Notes: a model not told the origin generated them from the sequence alone. A stretch of DNA of 64,000 nucleotides from a halophilic archaeon (GCA_003298465.1 QNGA01000002.1:124001-188000), one strand, 5' to 3'. Shown: positions 7,402 to 18,172, counted from the stretch's first letter. Made by a program: numbers and translations.

Positions 7402-8041
7402 AACTGCCGATGGTTTCTCGAACGAGTGACTCGGTGGCGCGTCGCAGGCGTTCGGAGACGGCCTGGTGGGAGACGCCCAGGTCTTCGGCCAGGTCCTCCG
7501 CGGAGGCCTCCCGGGGTACGGTGAAGTACCCCGCTTCGACGGCGGCGAGCAGCGTCTCGCGCTGGACGTCGGTCAGCGCGCGCGAGTCGTCGGTCTTCGC
7601 GTCGGCGCTGTGTATCTCCCGGAGGTCCAGCGTCAGTTCGCGTTCGCGGCAGAAATCCACGTACTGCTGGAGACTCTCCCGGTCGGGGAACCGGAGCTGG
7701 ACGGTCCAGCCGTCGCCCGACCGCTCCGCAGAGAGGAAAACCGCACCCAACTCGGCCCAGCTCTGGTAGGTGATGAGCTCCTCGCCCTTCTCGGTCAGAT
7801 GTATCTTGTACAGTCGCGTTCCGTCGACCTCCGAGAGGACCACCGGGTCCGTCACGGTCGGATCGTCTTCGATTCCGGCCTCGAACGTTGAGAAGTCGTC
7901 TCCGCCGGCCCAGAATATCATCGTCGTCGGCGACGAATCCGTCGCCGTCTGCTGTTCGACCGATACCGACAGCTCGGGTACCTCGCTCAGGGCCCGCCGG
8001 AGCACCGGCGTCTCTAAATAGAAGGTGGCGATGACCGACAT
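7376..8041 (-). CDS. HTH_10 (Bat-like) transcriptional regulator
   Basis: This 221-residue regulator starts MSVIATFYLETPVLRRALSE, a typical beginning for the haloarchaeal sensor domain. The C-terminal HTH_10 reads LTDVQRETLLAAVEAGYFTV, PREASAEDLAEDLGVSHQAV, then SERLRRATESLV. A TATA-like AATAAATAG lies upstream at about 8067-8075. An in-frame extension to 8140 exists but is Arg-rich and unlikely. It is divergent from the aldo/keto reductase gene and could regulate it; that is inference from position only. Confidence 0.88.
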   Translation of the reverse strand: MSVIATFYLETPVLRRALSEVPELSVSVEQQTATDSSPTTMIFWAGGDDFSTFEAGIEDDPTVTDPVVLSEVDGTRLYKIHLTEKGEELITYQSWAELGAVFLSAERSGDGWTVQLRFPDRESLQQYVDFCRERELTLDLREIHSADAKTDDSRALTDVQRETLLAAVEAGYFTVPREASAEDLAEDLGVSHQAVSERLRRATESLVRETIGSSKDDRSDE

Positions 8042-8174
8042 TCGAACGCTAATAACACGGAGTGGTGGAATAAATAGCTTGGCCGTCACCGTCCGGCGGT
8101 CGACCGCCGGACGGCAGGTCGCTCCCCGTCGGTTCGCCACACGCTATTTACTGTCCCCCGTCGACGACGGACCC

Positions 8175-8993
8175 ATGGAGTACGAAACCGTCGACGGCGA
8201 GGAGGTGCCGGCGGTCGGCCTCGGAACCTGGCGGACGTCGGGTCCGACCTGCCGGAACGCGGTCGCCACTGCGCTCGAACTGGGGTATCGCCACGTCGAC
8301 ACCGCCCAGTCGTACGACAACGAGCGCGACGTCGGTCGGGCGGTGGCGGTCGCAGACGTCGACCGCGAGGAGGTGTTCCTGACGACGAAGGTGTGGCCGA
8401 TGCACCGTACCCACGACGACGTCGTCGACTCGGTCCACGAGAGTCTCGCGCGCCTCGGCACCGACTACGTCGACTTGCTGCTCGTCCACTGGCCGAATCC
8501 GCTCGCGTCGACGGCGGAGGTGATGGGGGCGCTCTCGGCCCTCCGGCAGGACGGCGCGACCCGCCACGTCGGCGTGAGCAACTTCGACCGCGACCAGTTG
8601 CGGGAGGCACGGCGAGTCTCCAGCGCTCCCGTCGTCACCGACCAGGTGCAGTTCCACCCGTTCGAACCGCAGCGCGAGTTGCTCGACTACTGCCAGGCGG
8701 AGGACGTACTGCTGACGGCGTACAGTCCGCTGGCGCACGGCGGCGTCGTGCGCGACCACGTCCTCACGGAAATCGGACGCAAGTACGACAAGAGCCCGGC
8801 CCAGACCGCGCTCCGCTGGGCGCTCCAGCACGACGGCGTGGCCGCCATTCCGAAGGCGACGAGCCGCGAGCATCTCCGGGCGAACCTCGACGTCTTCGAC
8901 TTCGAACTCACCGACACCGAGATGGCGCTCGTCGAACGTCCCTCCCGTCTCCGGAGCGGCCTGTCGATGCTCCGGGGTCGGCTGGGGGTGTAG
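8175..8993 (+). CDS. Aldo/keto reductase (AKR superfamily)
   Basis: This 272-residue (beta/alpha)8 reductase has the catalytic tetrad in place: Asp and Tyr in HVDTAQSYDNERDVG, Lys in FLTTKVW, and His in LLLVHWPNP. NADPH-binding elements appear as GVSNFDRDQL, AYSPLAHGG and AIPKATSREHLRANL. The short form with SYDNE is close to 2,5-diketo-D-gluconate reductase-like AKRs. Start 8175 (MEYETVDGEEVPAVGLG) is the usual family start. It lies 133 bases from, and divergent to, the HTH_10 regulator. Confidence 0.93.
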   Translation: MEYETVDGEEVPAVGLGTWRTSGPTCRNAVATALELGYRHVDTAQSYDNERDVGRAVAVADVDREEVFLTTKVWPMHRTHDDVVDSVHESLARLGTDYVDLLLVHWPNPLASTAEVMGALSALRQDGATRHVGVSNFDRDQLREARRVSSAPVVTDQVQFHPFEPQRELLDYCQAEDVLLTAYSPLAHGGVVRDHVLTEIGRKYDKSPAQTALRWALQHDGVAAIPKATSREHLRANLDVFDFELTDTEMALVERPSRLRSGLSMLRGRLGV

Positions 8994-9328
8994 GCCGGGG
9001 CCTCCCGGACCTCGGTATCTCTCGTCGAAACCGACGGTGGTCGGCTCCGGAGGGGGAAAGCTTATGATGAAGAGCCGTCGACATGTATCCGATGGCACCC
9101 GTTTTCGTCGGACGGTGCTAGTGCTGTGGAGTCGGGTGGAGTCCCGGTCCGGGCCGCATCCTACGGTCGTCCCCGGGACAGAAACCGACGACTCCCCAAT
9201 TCTCGGCAGTAACGACTGCGACCGACACAGCGCGTTCCACAGCACTGCAACCATGTCAGCCACGACCACCCCGACAGCACAGCTAGCTAACTCTCCCCGA
9301 GTCCGCAGTTCCCCGCGGAGGCGCCGCG
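8994..9328 (+). other. Leader and promoter region of glyS
   Basis: No full gene is seen. A TATA-like AAGCTTATGATG lies near 9058-9069, implying a leader of over 200 nt. The leader holds a 27-codon ORF (9253-9336) that overlaps the glyS start and a 12-codon one at 9083-9121. A GGAGG Shine-Dalgarno sequence at 9317-9321 is 7 bases from the glyS ATG. Confidence 0.45.
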
Positions 9329-9336
9329 ATGAGTGA
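9253..9336 (+). CDS. Possible 27-residue upstream ORF overlapping the glyS start
   Basis: ATG 9253 opens MSATTTPTAQLANSPRVRSS, followed by a short basic tail. Its stop (9334-9336) lies inside glyS, overlapping the glyS ATG by 8 bases. The overlap would allow translational coupling. There are no Gly codons, so it is not an obvious glycine sensor. It may be chance. Confidence 0.25.
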   Translation: MSATTTPTAQLANSPRVRSSPRRRRDE

Positions 9337-11080
9337 CCCCGACGTCGTCGAACTCGCCAGGCGCCGCGGGTTCTTCTTCCAGGCGAACGAGGCGTACGGC
9401 GGCGTCGCCGGCTTCTACACGTTCGGCCCCCGCGGTGCGGCGCTGAAGCGCAACGTCGAGGACGCGTGGCGCCGCCAGTTCGTCGTTCGGGAGGGCCACC
9501 ACGAGATAGAGTCGCCGACGGTCGTCCCCGAAGCGGTGTTCGAGGCGTCCGGCCACCTCGACACGTTCGACGACATGGTCGTTGAGTGTCCGGAGTGCGG
9601 CGCGAGCCACCGGGCCGACCACCTCGTCGAGGACGCGAGCGACGTCGAGGACGCCGAGAGCCTGCCGGTCGCCGACGTCGAGGAACTCCTCGCGACGTGC
9701 GACGTCGACTGTCCGACGTGTCGCGCCACGCTCGCGGACGAACCCGTCTCCGGGTTCAACCTGATGTTCGAGACGTCCATCGGCCCCGGCAGTTCGCGGG
9801 CGGGCTACCTCCGGCCGGAGACCGCCCAGGGTATCCTGGTCGAGTTCCCGCGGCTCAAGGAGTACGCCCGCAACCAGCTTCCGTTCGGCGTCGCCCAGGT
9901 CGGCTCGGGGTACCGCAACGAGATAAGCCCGCGACGGTCCCTCCTTCGCGTCCGCGAGTTCACGCTCGCGGAACTCCAGCAGTTCACGGCCCCCGACGGC
10001 GACGGTCCGGACCTCGAACCGGTCGCCGACCAGACGCTCCGTCTCTACCCGGCGGACGCACAGGAGCGCGAGGGGGAGTGCGTGGAACTGACGGTCCGCG
10101 AGGCGCTCCGGGAGGACGTCGTCGCGAACGAGTGGCTCGCCTACTACCTCGGCCGCGCCCGGCGGTGGTTCGAGCGCGTGGGCGTCGACCCGGAACGCCT
10201 TCGCTTCCGCCAGCACCGCGCCGGCGAACTCGCCCACTACGCGAGCGCCTGCTGGGACGCCGAGGCCAGACTCCACGGCGACTGGGTCGAAATCGCCGGC
10301 TTCGCGTTCCGGGCCGACCACGACCTCTCGAAGCACGACGCTCACTCCGACGAGCGGTTCACACTCTTCCGGGAGTACGACGAACCGAAGGTCGTCGAAC
10401 GCCCGACGGTCGACCCGGACATGAGCTACCTCGGCCCAGAGTTCGGCGACGTCGCCACCGACGTCGCGGACGCGCTCGAAGCCCTCGTCGAGCGCGACCC
10501 CGCCGCGTTCCGGAGCGAGGACGTCACCGTCGAGGTCGACGGCGAGACGTACGCGGTGCCCGTCGAGAAGACGGGCTTCAGCGTCGACGAGATCAGGGAG
10601 ACCGGCGAACACGTCACGCCCCACGTCGTCGAGCCGTCCATCGGTATCGACCGCGTCGTCTACGGCGTCCTCGTCCACTCGCTCCGCCGCGACGAGGTCG
10701 GCGGCGAGGAGCGCACTCGACTCGCGCTCCCGACGGCGGTCGCACCGACCGTCGCCGGCGTCTTCCCGCTCACGGACGGCCAGGCCGACCGGGCCCGCGA
10801 CCTGGCCGACCGCCTCACGCGCCGCGGCATCCCGGCGACGTACGACGACTCCGGTAGCATCGGCCGTCGGTACCGTCGACAGGACGAAATCGGCACGCCG
10901 TTCTGCGTCACGCTCGACGAACGGACCTCCGACGACGAACGGGCGACCGTCCGCGAACGCGACAGCACCGCGCAGGTTCGCGTTCCGGTGGACGACGTTC
11001 CGGAGACGCTCGCGTCGCTCCGGGCCGGCGAGACGACGTTCGCGGCCGTCAGTCGGGAGTACGACGACGACCGCCAGTAA
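9329..11080 (+). CDS. glyS: Glycyl-tRNA synthetase (archaeal/eukaryotic single-chain type)
   Basis: This 583-residue class II synthetase charges tRNA-Gly in the cytoplasm. The N-terminal motif-1 region is FFFQANEAYGGVAGFYTFGP. A zinc-ribbon-like insertion follows (CPECGASHRADH ... CPTCRATL). Motif 2 is GSGYRNEISPRRSLLRVREF and motif 3 is GIDRVVYGVLVHSL. The C-terminal anticodon-binding domain follows from about residue 470 (LALPTAVAPTVAGVFPL). Length and layout match archaeal GlyRS. The start is supported by GGAGG 7 bases upstream and by the conserved SDPDVVELARRRGF start. Confidence 0.96.
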   Translation: MSDPDVVELARRRGFFFQANEAYGGVAGFYTFGPRGAALKRNVEDAWRRQFVVREGHHEIESPTVVPEAVFEASGHLDTFDDMVVECPECGASHRADHLVEDASDVEDAESLPVADVEELLATCDVDCPTCRATLADEPVSGFNLMFETSIGPGSSRAGYLRPETAQGILVEFPRLKEYARNQLPFGVAQVGSGYRNEISPRRSLLRVREFTLAELQQFTAPDGDGPDLEPVADQTLRLYPADAQEREGECVELTVREALREDVVANEWLAYYLGRARRWFERVGVDPERLRFRQHRAGELAHYASACWDAEARLHGDWVEIAGFAFRADHDLSKHDAHSDERFTLFREYDEPKVVERPTVDPDMSYLGPEFGDVATDVADALEALVERDPAAFRSEDVTVEVDGETYAVPVEKTGFSVDEIRETGEHVTPHVVEPSIGIDRVVYGVLVHSLRRDEVGGEERTRLALPTAVAPTVAGVFPLTDGQADRARDLADRLTRRGIPATYDDSGSIGRRYRRQDEIGTPFCVTLDERTSDDERATVRERDSTAQVRVPVDDVPETLASLRAGETTFAAVSREYDDDRQ

Positions 11081-11103
11081 CTCCCGCGTCGGTCGGCGCG
11101 AGG

Positions 11104-12033
11104 CTACTCGACCAGTCGGTCGACGATGCGGGAGCCGACCCGGAAGGCGTTCTCCAGGCCGAGGTCCACCGTGGCCGCGTCGAGGTCCTCGTCGATGACC
11201 TCTCGCGCGGTCCGGCCCTCGGGCGGGCGGTCGAAGTTGACGACGCCCCGGACGCTGAGATAGCTCTCCAGGCGGTCGAAGCGGTCGAGCGCGGCCGCCG
11301 TGCCGAAATCCTCCATCTCGGTCGTCGCGTACTCTCCGGCGTCGTACCGGTCGACGAGCCACCGGGCCGCCTCGGCGTGGCGCGCGCCGTGCCAGAACTC
11401 GTCGCCGCAGAGGGTCGTCCCCACGGCCACCGTCGGCGCACCCCGTGCGGCGTCCTGCGAGTAGCGCTCGCGGTGCTCTCGCGCCCGCTCCGTGTCGCGG
11501 AGGGAAACGTCGCTCGCCCACTCGCGCGCTCGTTCGACGAAGTCGTCGTCGAGGCGGTAGGCGTAGTCGCGGGGCCGGTAGGGGAGCAGCCGCATCGTCT
11601 CGACGGGGTCGTCGTCCGCCGCCCCGTCCCACCGCTGCTTGCGGTCCCAGTCGACGACGTGGTCGGCGATGAAGACGGAGCCGAGGGTGCCGGCCTCGGG
11701 CGACGCCCCGGCGATGCCGACCGTCAGGAAGGCGGCGTCCGAGCAGTCGAGACCGGGCGCACGGAGCAGCGCGGTGACGGTCGCGGCGGCGTCGGTCTTC
11801 CCCATCCCGGTCGGCGTGATGGCGACGCCGTCGTCGGTGTACCTGACCGGCGCGTTCGCGCCCGGAACGGCGAGTTCGCGGTCGAAGGCGTACTCTTCGA
11901 GCCACGGTTCGACCTCGTGGGGGAGGTCGACTTCGGCGGTGACGTCCCCGGCGGCGAACGCCGGCAGCACCACCACGTCGGGTTCGACTGGCGTCGCGGC
12001 ATCTCCCGGGTCGTCCCTGGCGGTCGCGGGCAT
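11104..12033 (-). CDS. NUP-family (purine nucleoside permease/phosphorylase-like) protein
   Basis: This 309-residue protein matches PF06516 (NUP). The visible blocks are ITPTGMGKTDAAATVTALLR, FLTVGIAGASPEAGTLGSVF, then DHVVDWDR, LCGDEFWHGARHAEAARWLV and TTEMEDFGTAAAL, and finally RGVVNFDRPPEG. The family was named for a yeast nucleoside transporter, but the fold is that of nucleoside phosphorylases. This copy has no membrane segment, so an enzymatic role in nucleoside salvage is more likely (inference). Start 12033 (MPATARDD) was chosen over 12060. It converges with glyS, 23 bases apart. Confidence 0.82.
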   Translation of the reverse strand: MPATARDDPGDAATPVEPDVVVLPAFAAGDVTAEVDLPHEVEPWLEEYAFDRELAVPGANAPVRYTDDGVAITPTGMGKTDAAATVTALLRAPGLDCSDAAFLTVGIAGASPEAGTLGSVFIADHVVDWDRKQRWDGAADDDPVETMRLLPYRPRDYAYRLDDDFVERAREWASDVSLRDTERAREHRERYSQDAARGAPTVAVGTTLCGDEFWHGARHAEAARWLVDRYDAGEYATTEMEDFGTAAALDRFDRLESYLSVRGVVNFDRPPEGRTAREVIDEDLDAATVDLGLENAFRVGSRIVDRLVE

Positions 12034-12098
12034 CGATCTACCCGATGGCTGGCCGAGCACCGGTTAAAATCTGCCGGCTGGGGCGGTTCGTCGCCCGG

Positions 12099-12968
12099 TC
12101 AGAGATACGAGTCGTCGTACTCCTCGCTCGACCGCGTCGCGTGGACGTTCCCGCACTCGCCGCACTCGATTCGGCCCACGTCGTCGACCACCGTGTCGAG
12201 CGACCCGCAGTTTCCGCAGTAGTAGCCGTATCGCTCCTCGTACGCCTCCTCGGAGTACGCCACGAAGAAGGACGCCTCGGTCCCGGACTCGGTCTCCTCG
12301 CGGGCGACGTACACCCGGTCGCCGTCCTCGGTCGTCGCGGTCAGTTCGCCGTCCCGCGTCTCGGTGTTCGGGAAGTCGGTGGTCTCCTCGCCCTCTGCGC
12401 CGGTCTCCGCCGTTCCGCCGTCGCCCGACTCGGCCGCCTCGGACTGTTCGGCGTTCGGCTCCTCGCTGTAGACGTACTCGACGAGCGTCTCGCCGCCGAC
12501 CTCGATCTGCCGCTCGTCGACGCGCACGAACCCGAACTCCTCGAAGAACTGGTGGCCCTCGGTGTTGGCCTCCAGTGCGGTCGCCTCGACCCGCTCGACG
12601 TCGCGGTCGCGCAGTCGCTCGACGCCGTTCTCGAACAGTTCGGCGCCGGCGCCGCGGCCGCGCTGTTCGGGGTCCACGAGCACCCAGCGCAGCACCCCCT
12701 TCCCGTCCTCGACCTCGCCGACTGCAACGCCGATGACCGTCCCTTCGCCGCCGCCCCCGGCCTCGTCGCTCGTCTCCGCGTCGGCCTCCGCGACGACGAG
12801 GACGGTCCCGTCGTCGTCGAACGCCTCCGACAGGGGCTCTTCGCCGAACGTCGTTTCGGCGATGTTCTCTATCTGCTGCGGACTGAGGGCGTACGAGGTG
12901 GTCATCGCGCTCTCGGTCACCTCGCGGATTCGTGCGGCGTCGTCGTCGCTCGGTTCACGGAGTTGCAT
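12099..12968 (-). CDS. GNAT acetyltransferase fused to a C-terminal zinc ribbon
   Basis: The protein has 289 residues. The N-terminal ~150 residues are a GNAT domain (MQLREPSDDDAARIREVTES; acetyl-CoA loop VLVDPEQRGRGAGAELFENG; EEFGFVRVDERQIE). A long acidic linker (EEPNAEQSEAAESGDGG...) follows. The last ~90 residues form a beta-rich domain ending in a zinc ribbon, YYCGNCGSLDTVV ... RIECGECGNVH. This two-domain layout is known from haloarchaea (a DUF5816-like tail). The substrate is unknown. It is a single gene convergent with nothing and 124 bases from the TPP enzyme. Confidence 0.85.
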   Translation of the reverse strand: MQLREPSDDDAARIREVTESAMTTSYALSPQQIENIAETTFGEEPLSEAFDDDGTVLVVAEADAETSDEAGGGGEGTVIGVAVGEVEDGKGVLRWVLVDPEQRGRGAGAELFENGVERLRDRDVERVEATALEANTEGHQFFEEFGFVRVDERQIEVGGETLVEYVYSEEPNAEQSEAAESGDGGTAETGAEGEETTDFPNTETRDGELTATTEDGDRVYVAREETESGTEASFFVAYSEEAYEERYGYYCGNCGSLDTVVDDVGRIECGECGNVHATRSSEEYDDSYL

Positions 12969-13093
12969 ACCGGCGAGTAGTTCGCCGAGTCCGATAAGTG
13001 CGTGGGCGGAACGGACGCACGTGTCGATGGCGATAGGTGTGTCCGCGGTTCGGCCCCCGAGCGGTCGCGGGTGCCGACGCGGTTCGCGCCGGG

Positions 13094-14677
13094 TCAGTCG
13101 CCCTCCAGGGGGACCTCGACGAGCGACATCCCGTCGGCGTCGACCGTCTCGTCGAGGGCTGCCGCTATCTCGTCCCAGGACTCGGCGCGGTAGGCGTCGA
13201 TGCCGAAGCTCTCGGCGAACGAGACGAAGTCCGGGTTCGACAGCTCCGTGCCGGTGTGGGCGTCGCGGTGAGCCTCCTGCTGCTCGGAGATGAGGCCGTA
13301 GTCGTCGTCGTTTAACAGGAGGATGGTGTACTCACAGCCCAGGCGGGTCGCGGTCTCTATCTCGGCGGCGTTCATCAGGAACCCGCCGTCGCCGGTGGCG
13401 ACGACGACGTTCTCGTCGGTCGCGAGGTCGGCCGCGACGCCGCCCGGAACCGCGATGCCCATGCTGGCGAGGCCGTTGGAGATGAGGACCGTGTTCGGCT
13501 CGTACGCCGGGAACGCGGTGGCGATCGCCATCTTGTGGCTGCCGACGTCCGATATGAGCACGTCCTCGTCGTCCATCGCCTCGCGGAGGAGCGGCAGTGC
13601 GTTCCGGACGGTGACGGGGTCGTCCTCGTCCGGGCGGTCGACCACCTGTCGCGCGATGGCCTCGCGCTCCTCGCGGTACCACGCGTCGTCGCAGGTCACG
13701 TCGGCGGCCTCGTCGAGTCGTTCCAGCCCTGCGGAGAGGTCACAGACGAGTTCGACGCTCGGATTGTAATGTTCGTACACCTCCGCGGGCTCGTGGTCGA
13801 GGTGGACGATGTCCTTGTCGAGGTCCGGGTTCCAGTTCTCGGGGTCGTGCTCGGCGATGTCGTACCCCACGGCGAGCACGCAGTCGGCGCGGGCGATGGC
13901 GTCTTCCGCCTCGCCGTTCTCGCCCGAGTCGAGCGTGAAAAGCGAGTGGTCGTCGCGGTCCGACAGCGCTCCCTTGCCCATGTACGTCGCGGCGACGGGC
14001 ACGCCCCGGTCGTCGACGAACTCCCGGAGGGCCTCGGCCGCCCGGGTTCGGACGGCGCCGTTGCCCGCGATGACCAGCGGACGCTCCGCGGATTCGAGCA
14101 GTTCGGCGGCGCGTTCGACCGACTCGCCGTCGGGGTCGGGGCGGCGGACTCGTCCCCGTGGTTCCAGCGGTTCGGCGTCGGTCTCCTCGGCTGCGACGTC
14201 CTCCGGGAGTTCGAGGTGGGTCGCGCCCGGCTTCTCGTACTCGGCGAGCTTGAACGCCTTGCGCACGGACTCGTTGATGACGCCGGGGTCGGTCACCTGG
14301 GTGTTCCACTTGGTCACCGACTTGTACGTGTGGAGGACGTCCAGCGTCTGGTGGCTCTCCTTGTGCAGGCTCTCGAGACCGGACTGGCCCGTGATGGCGA
14401 CCAGCGGGCTCTTGTCGAGGTGAGCGTCCGCCACGCCGGTGAGGAGATTCGTCGCGCCCGGACCGAGCGTCGAGAGGCAGACGCCCGCGTCGCCCGTCAG
14501 CCGACCGTGCACGTCGGCCATGAACGCCGCGCCCTGTTCGTGACGCACCGGGATGAACTCCACGTCGGAGTTCGCCATCGAGAAGAGCACGTCTTCGAGT
14601 TCCTCGCCCGGGAGGCCGAAGACGTACTCGACGCCCTCCGCTTCGAGACACTCGACCAGAAGGTCGGAGGCTTGCAT
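13094..14677 (-). CDS. Thiamine-diphosphate enzyme, acetolactate-synthase large-subunit-like (catabolic AlsS-like)
   Basis: This 527-residue ThDP enzyme begins QASDLLVECLEAEGVEYVFG, then LPGEE. The catalytic Glu sits in RHEQGAAFMADVHGRLTG. The ThDP/Mg motif is VATGDGGFLMNAAEIETATR ending in LLLNDDDYGLI. The sequence resembles the catabolic acetolactate synthase branch (single subunit, no ACT-domain partner), which turns two pyruvates into acetolactate and CO2. There is no ilvN or ilvC nearby, which also argues against the branched-chain amino acid enzyme. Start 14677 (MQASD) is preferred over 14704. Confidence 0.82.
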   Translation of the reverse strand: MQASDLLVECLEAEGVEYVFGLPGEELEDVLFSMANSDVEFIPVRHEQGAAFMADVHGRLTGDAGVCLSTLGPGATNLLTGVADAHLDKSPLVAITGQSGLESLHKESHQTLDVLHTYKSVTKWNTQVTDPGVINESVRKAFKLAEYEKPGATHLELPEDVAAEETDAEPLEPRGRVRRPDPDGESVERAAELLESAERPLVIAGNGAVRTRAAEALREFVDDRGVPVAATYMGKGALSDRDDHSLFTLDSGENGEAEDAIARADCVLAVGYDIAEHDPENWNPDLDKDIVHLDHEPAEVYEHYNPSVELVCDLSAGLERLDEAADVTCDDAWYREEREAIARQVVDRPDEDDPVTVRNALPLLREAMDDEDVLISDVGSHKMAIATAFPAYEPNTVLISNGLASMGIAVPGGVAADLATDENVVVATGDGGFLMNAAEIETATRLGCEYTILLLNDDDYGLISEQQEAHRDAHTGTELSNPDFVSFAESFGIDAYRAESWDEIAAALDETVDADGMSLVEVPLEGD

Positions 14678-14889
14678 GGCTACGCGTACGGGACCGCGCG
14701 ACAACTGTCTGACGGCAGTTGGAACCGCCTCCGGGGCCGACGCCGGAGGCTACCTCCGGTTCGCGTTCCGCCGCCCGCCGAACCACGTCGAAGCGTGGTT
14801 TGCCGTCCGCCTCGGGATGGTCGAGGCCGCCCGACGCGACCGGATACTTATACTCCTCCGGCCCGTCTGTCGCTGGAAGGGGGTTTCAC

Positions 14890-15783
14890 GTGAGCGAACC
14901 CGAACAGCAGACCGGACTGGAGGAGGCCGAGGAGTCGACGACGGACTCGCAGGCCCAGGAGTTCCGCGCGGAACGCTCGCCACAGCAGCAGGAGGTGGCC
15001 GCGGAGGCGGCGCGCGAGCGCGAACGGGCGGCGGCCGGCGAGGAGCGGGAGGACGGAGAGACGGTCCACCTGAAGGTGTTCCGCTACGACCCGGACGTCC
15101 CGGAGAAGCAGGAGCCGCGGTTCGACCACTTCTACGTCCCGGCCGAGCGGGGACTGACGGTTCTGGACGCGCTCATCTACGCTCGCGACCGCTTCGACAC
15201 GACGCTGACGGTGCGTCACTCCTGCCGGCAGGCCATCTGCGGCAGCGACGCGGTGTTCATCAACGGCCGCCAGCGACTCGCCTGCAAGACCCAGGTGGCT
15301 GGACTCGACGAACCGGTGCAGGTGGAACCGCTTCCCCACCAGGACGTCATCAAGGACCTGGTCGTCGACATGGAGCACTTCTACGACCAGATGCACGCCA
15401 TCGAACCGTTCTTCCAGCCCGACGCGGTCCCGGAGGACGAACTGGAAGAGCAGCGCCAGAGCCGCGAGAACCGCGAGAAGATCAAGATGGCGACGCGCTG
15501 CATCTGGTGTGGCGCGTGCATGTCCTCGTGTAACATCGCCGCCGGCGACAACGAGTATCTCGGTCCGGCGGCCATCAGCACGGCCTACCGGTTCGCGTTC
15601 GACGAGCGCGAGGGCGACGAGGCGACGGAGCACCGACTGGACCTGATGGACCAGGAGCACGGCGTCTGGCGCTGTCAGACCCAGTTCTCCTGTACGGCCG
15701 TCTGTCCGAAGGACATCCCGCTGACCGAGCACATCCAGGAACTCAAGCGCTCGGCGGTGAAGAACAACCTCAAGTTCTGGTGA
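14890..15783 (+). CDS. sdhB: Succinate dehydrogenase/fumarate reductase iron-sulfur subunit
   Basis: This 297-residue protein opens with a Glu/Gln-rich tail (SEPEQQTGLEEAEESTTD). A ferredoxin domain follows with HSCRQAICGSDAVFING and RLACKTQV for the [2Fe-2S] cluster; Asp in place of the third Cys also occurs in E. coli SdhB. The [4Fe-4S]/[3Fe-4S] domain has CIWCGACMSSCNIAAGDNEY and CQTQFSCTAVCPKDIPLTEH. It passes electrons between the flavoprotein and membrane quinone. GTG 14890 gives the usual haloarchaeal length. No sdhA, sdhC or sdhD lies within the window next to it, which is unusual. Confidence 0.93.
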   Translation: MSEPEQQTGLEEAEESTTDSQAQEFRAERSPQQQEVAAEAARERERAAAGEEREDGETVHLKVFRYDPDVPEKQEPRFDHFYVPAERGLTVLDALIYARDRFDTTLTVRHSCRQAICGSDAVFINGRQRLACKTQVAGLDEPVQVEPLPHQDVIKDLVVDMEHFYDQMHAIEPFFQPDAVPEDELEEQRQSRENREKIKMATRCIWCGACMSSCNIAAGDNEYLGPAAISTAYRFAFDEREGDEATEHRLDLMDQEHGVWRCQTQFSCTAVCPKDIPLTEHIQELKRSAVKNNLKFW

Positions 15784-16056
15784 CGCTCACAGCCCTGGGA
15801 CGAACGGAACGTCGCCGAATCTCGCCCGACCGCTCGCGGTCGACGCCTCGTCGCTGGCGAGTCGTCTTCACTGACCGACTCGCCGTCGGGGACTCGCTCT
15901 CGCCGGTCGTTCGATTCCCGTCGCACAGTCCGGGTCGCTAAACCCACGTTCGAACTCCATCGCAACGAAGTCAGGTCTTCGATAGGACCGAACCGCCTCC
16001 GAAAATATGACAAACTGCCGAAAGGAATTACCCGCTGCCTGCCGATCCTCTGTTCA
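15784..16056 (+). other. Intergenic before coxA
   Basis: No gene is seen. A TATA-like GAAAATATGAC at about 16002-16012 lies 45-55 bases before the coxA ATG and may be its promoter. Confidence 0.4.
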
Positions 16057-17813
<1,757 letters not shown>

Positions 17814-17814
<1 letters not shown>

Positions 17815-18023
17815 TGCCGCACTCCATCTGGAACCGCGAGACGCTGCTCGACATCACGGTGAATCTCGTTCCCCTGTTCATCCTCCTGTTCTTCACCGTC
17901 ATGTTCGCCGTCTGGACGCCGTGGACGGGCGAACCGCTGATCTACGCCATGATGCACGTGCTGACCGTCCTTCCCCTGTTCCTCCTCGCCCTACTGACGT
18001 ACATCGCGGCGCAGTACCTGTGA
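17814..18023 (+). CDS. Small two-helix membrane protein paired with coxA (DUF6684-like)
   Basis: This 69-residue protein reads PHSIWNRETLLDITVNLVPL at the start, with two transmembrane helices (LVPLFILLFFTVMFAVW and VLTVLPLFLLALLTYIAAQY). It overlaps the coxA stop in a TGATG arrangement, so its translation is probably coupled. Haloarchaeal cox clusters carry such small proteins, possibly oxidase accessory subunits. The function is not established. Confidence 0.85.
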
Positions 18024-18140
18024 ACTGCGGACGCCGAGGTACTTCCGGGGAACCGTCGCGACGCGATACGGCCGGCGTCTCGTCGTAATCGGTACCGTCG
18101 TCCTCTCCGTCGGACGTCCCGCCGTGCCCTCCGCGGAAAG

Positions 18141-18163
18141 TTTTATCACTTAGTGGTATCACT
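18141..18163 (+). promoter_or_regulatory. thiC promoter with candidate operator
   Basis: TTTTATC (18141-18147) lies 26-32 bases before the thiC ATG, which fits a leaderless transcript. Overlapping it is TATCACT-T-AGTGGTA (18144-18158), an inverted repeat with one mismatch, followed by another TATCACT (18157-18163). Three half-sites between the TATA box and the start suggest a repressor site, possibly for a ThiR-type thiamine regulator (inference). Confidence 0.5.
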
Positions 18164-18172
18164 GGGTAATCG

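Noticed and set aside
9287..11905. 872-codon minus-strand frame opposite glyS
   Set aside because: It is an antisense shadow of glyS and the NUP gene. The product is a low-complexity Arg/Asp/Glu string with no domain, as expected from GC-rich codon third positions.
13332..13682. Arg-rich frames inside the TPP enzyme gene
   Set aside because: These are alternative-frame shadows of a gene with intact ThDP motifs.
18141..18172. TPP riboswitch before thiC
   Set aside because: The space between TATA box and ATG is about 26 bases, far too short for a THI element. The symmetry fits a DNA operator instead.
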